Positions 4,957 through 5,864 of a stretch of 5,864 nucleotides of DNA are shown here, one piece after another (positions within the stretch are counted from its first letter, which is position 1; each line of letters starts with the position of its first letter). A program made the position numbers and the translations under genes. Below the pieces are notes generated by a model, which searched no databases, was not told the DNA's origin, and saw only the letters and a program-made list of their open reading frames with translations. The stretch is from an uncultured Sneathia sp. (GTDB lineage: Bacteria; Fusobacteriota; Fusobacteriia; Fusobacteriales; Leptotrichiaceae): NCBI GenBank assembly GCA_902494065.1, contig CABURZ010000053.1, positions 1 to 5,864 on the forward strand, written 5' to 3'.

Positions 4957-5800
4957 TGCTATTGTAATTGCAGGACCAACGGGTGTTGGTAAAACAGATT
5001 TATCAATAAAATTAGCAAAAAAACTTAATGCTAAAATAATATCAGCTGATGCATCACAAGTTTATAGAAAACTTGATATAGGTACAGCTAAAATTACGAA
5101 AGAAGAAATGCAAGGTATAGAGCATTATTTAATAGATGTTGTAGATCCTAGCAAAACATACAGTGTTGGTGATTTTTACGAAGAAGCTAATAAAATATTA
5201 AATGATAATAAGGATACAACATTTTTAATTGTTGGAGGAACTGGGCTATATATACAGTCCATAACAGATGGCTTAACACAGATGCCTAGTTTTGATGTGG
5301 ATTACAGGAAAAAGTTAGAATCTATGTCTATAGATGAATTGTTGAAACTTTTAAGTGAAGATGAAAAAAATGAGATAGATGTACATAATAAAGTGAGAGT
5401 TATACGAAAGATAGAAAAAAGAGGAATAGAGTATAATAATATAAAAGGAAATGATAGAAAATTTTTAAAAATATTTTTAACTAGAGATAGATCTGTTCTA
5501 TATGATAATATAAATAAACGAGTAGATAAAATGATAGAAAATGGACTTGTAAATGAAGCTTTAGAAATATACAAAATTTACGGGGATAAGGTTAAAAGCA
5601 TAGGATATAAAGAATTATTTATGTATTTTAAAGGTGAGGTTAGTTTGTCTTATGCTATAGAAAAGATAAAAGTAAATTCAAGAAGATATGCAAAAAGACA
5701 ATTTACATGGTTTAAAAATAAAGGTTATATAACATATAATTTAGATTATGAAAATATAGATAATATAATAAAAGATATAAGGGGGAGATATGGAAATTAA
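4949..5800 (+). CDS. miaA: tRNA dimethylallyltransferase MiaA
   Basis: MiaA transfers a dimethylallyl group from DMAPP to N6 of adenosine 37 in tRNAs reading UNN codons. Visible motifs in the 283-aa protein are the P-loop GPTGVGKT (9-16), SADASQVYR with Asp34 (32-40), GTAK (45-48), HYLIDVVDP (59-67), VGGTGLYIQS (95-104), R-V-I-R-K-I-E (150-156), the NKRVDKMIENGL segment (189-200), IGYKE (218-222) and RRYAKRQFTWFKN (245-257). It is somewhat shorter than the usual 300-316 aa, with the loss in the insert domain around 115-170. The frame opens at 4937, but that ATG is only 1-2 bases after its AGAAGGA site. The ATG at 4949 gives the usual spacing of hydrophobic strand to P-loop. Either start lies within the last codons of obgE (overlap of 8 or 20 bases), so translation is probably coupled. 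The 3' end overlaps the next gene. Start choice is uncertain; identity is not. Confidence 0.95.
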   Translation: MYNAIVIAGPTGVGKTDLSIKLAKKLNAKIISADASQVYRKLDIGTAKITKEEMQGIEHYLIDVVDPSKTYSVGDFYEEANKILNDNKDTTFLIVGGTGLYIQSITDGLTQMPSFDVDYRKKLESMSIDELLKLLSEDEKNEIDVHNKVRVIRKIEKRGIEYNNIKGNDRKFLKIFLTRDRSVLYDNINKRVDKMIENGLVNEALEIYKIYGDKVKSIGYKELFMYFKGEVSLSYAIEKIKVNSRRYAKRQFTWFKNKGYITYNLDYENIDNIIKDIRGRYGN

Positions 5801-5864
5801 AGAGTATTTACCAGAAGGTAATATAATATTTAAAATTAATTCAAATGAAAAAAAAGAAATTATC
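5790..5864 (+). CDS. start of a further operon gene, cut by the window edge; possibly a PTS IIA-like protein
   Basis: An ATG at 5790, overlapping the last 11 bases of miaA, opens a frame that stays open for 25 codons to the window end. The G-rich site AAGGGGGAG (5779-5787) lies just upstream. The visible residues begin MEIKEYLPEGNIIFKINSN and continue with a Lys/Glu-rich stretch. The pattern K-x-Y-L-x-x-x-x-I, followed by a strand and then a helix start, resembles the N-terminus of PtsN/fructose-type IIA domains. Twenty-five residues are too few to decide, so the function is only a guess. Overlap with miaA supports co-transcription. Confidence 0.6.
   Translation, partial: MEIKEYLPEGNIIFKINSNEKKEII

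Noticed and set aside
5302..5574. Minus-strand open frame inside miaA
   Set aside because: It is antisense to conserved MiaA motifs, and its product is a low-complexity hydrophobic and Ser-rich sequence expected from complementing A/T-rich code.
5781..5785. G5 run at the miaA/next-gene junction as a second phase-variable tract
   Set aside because: Five G is too short for frequent slippage and is explained by a ribosome binding site for the following gene.

Overview
The window looks like a chromosomal segment of a very A/T-rich, diderm member of the Fusobacteriota, most likely Leptotrichiaceae (Sneathia/Streptobacillus/Leptotrichia-like). The reasons are the extreme A/T bias and the use of A/T-ending codons. 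There is also an outer-membrane beta-barrel with a signal peptide and a C-terminal Phe beside a sepF cell-division gene, a pairing that fits Fusobacteriota better than Proteobacteria or monoderm Firmicutes. The assignment is inferred from composition and gene content, not from a database match.

Layout. Positions 1-157 are an A-tract-rich promoter region with a clear -35/-10 pair. Positions 164-1105 (+) encode a 313-aa, probably eight-stranded outer-membrane barrel. Its reading frame crosses a run of nine G exactly at the signal-peptide/mature-protein junction, which makes it a strong candidate for on/off phase variation. Positions 1106-1242 hold a bidirectional terminator and a short sequence resembling the end of an IS6-family element. 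Positions 1243-2013 (-) encode a classical short-chain dehydrogenase with an intact catalytic tetrad. Positions 2014-2157 are a divergent promoter region with several inverted repeats. Positions 2158-3114 (+) are a C5-cytosine DNA methyltransferase pseudogene, broken by two in-frame TAA codons, one of them exactly at the Glu of the ENV motif. No partner restriction endonuclease is visible.

From 3208 onward the window is housekeeping. sepF (FtsZ anchor) has its own promoter and terminator. obgE (ribosome-associated GTPase) and miaA (tRNA A37 prenyltransferase) follow, with overlapping ends. A third gene starts inside the miaA stop region and runs off the window; it may be a PTS IIA-type protein. 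The overlaps obgE/miaA/next gene indicate one translationally coupled operon.

The most interesting points are the G9 tract in the surface-barrel gene and the recently decayed solitary DNA methyltransferase. I see no tRNA, rRNA, CRISPR array or complete mobile element.
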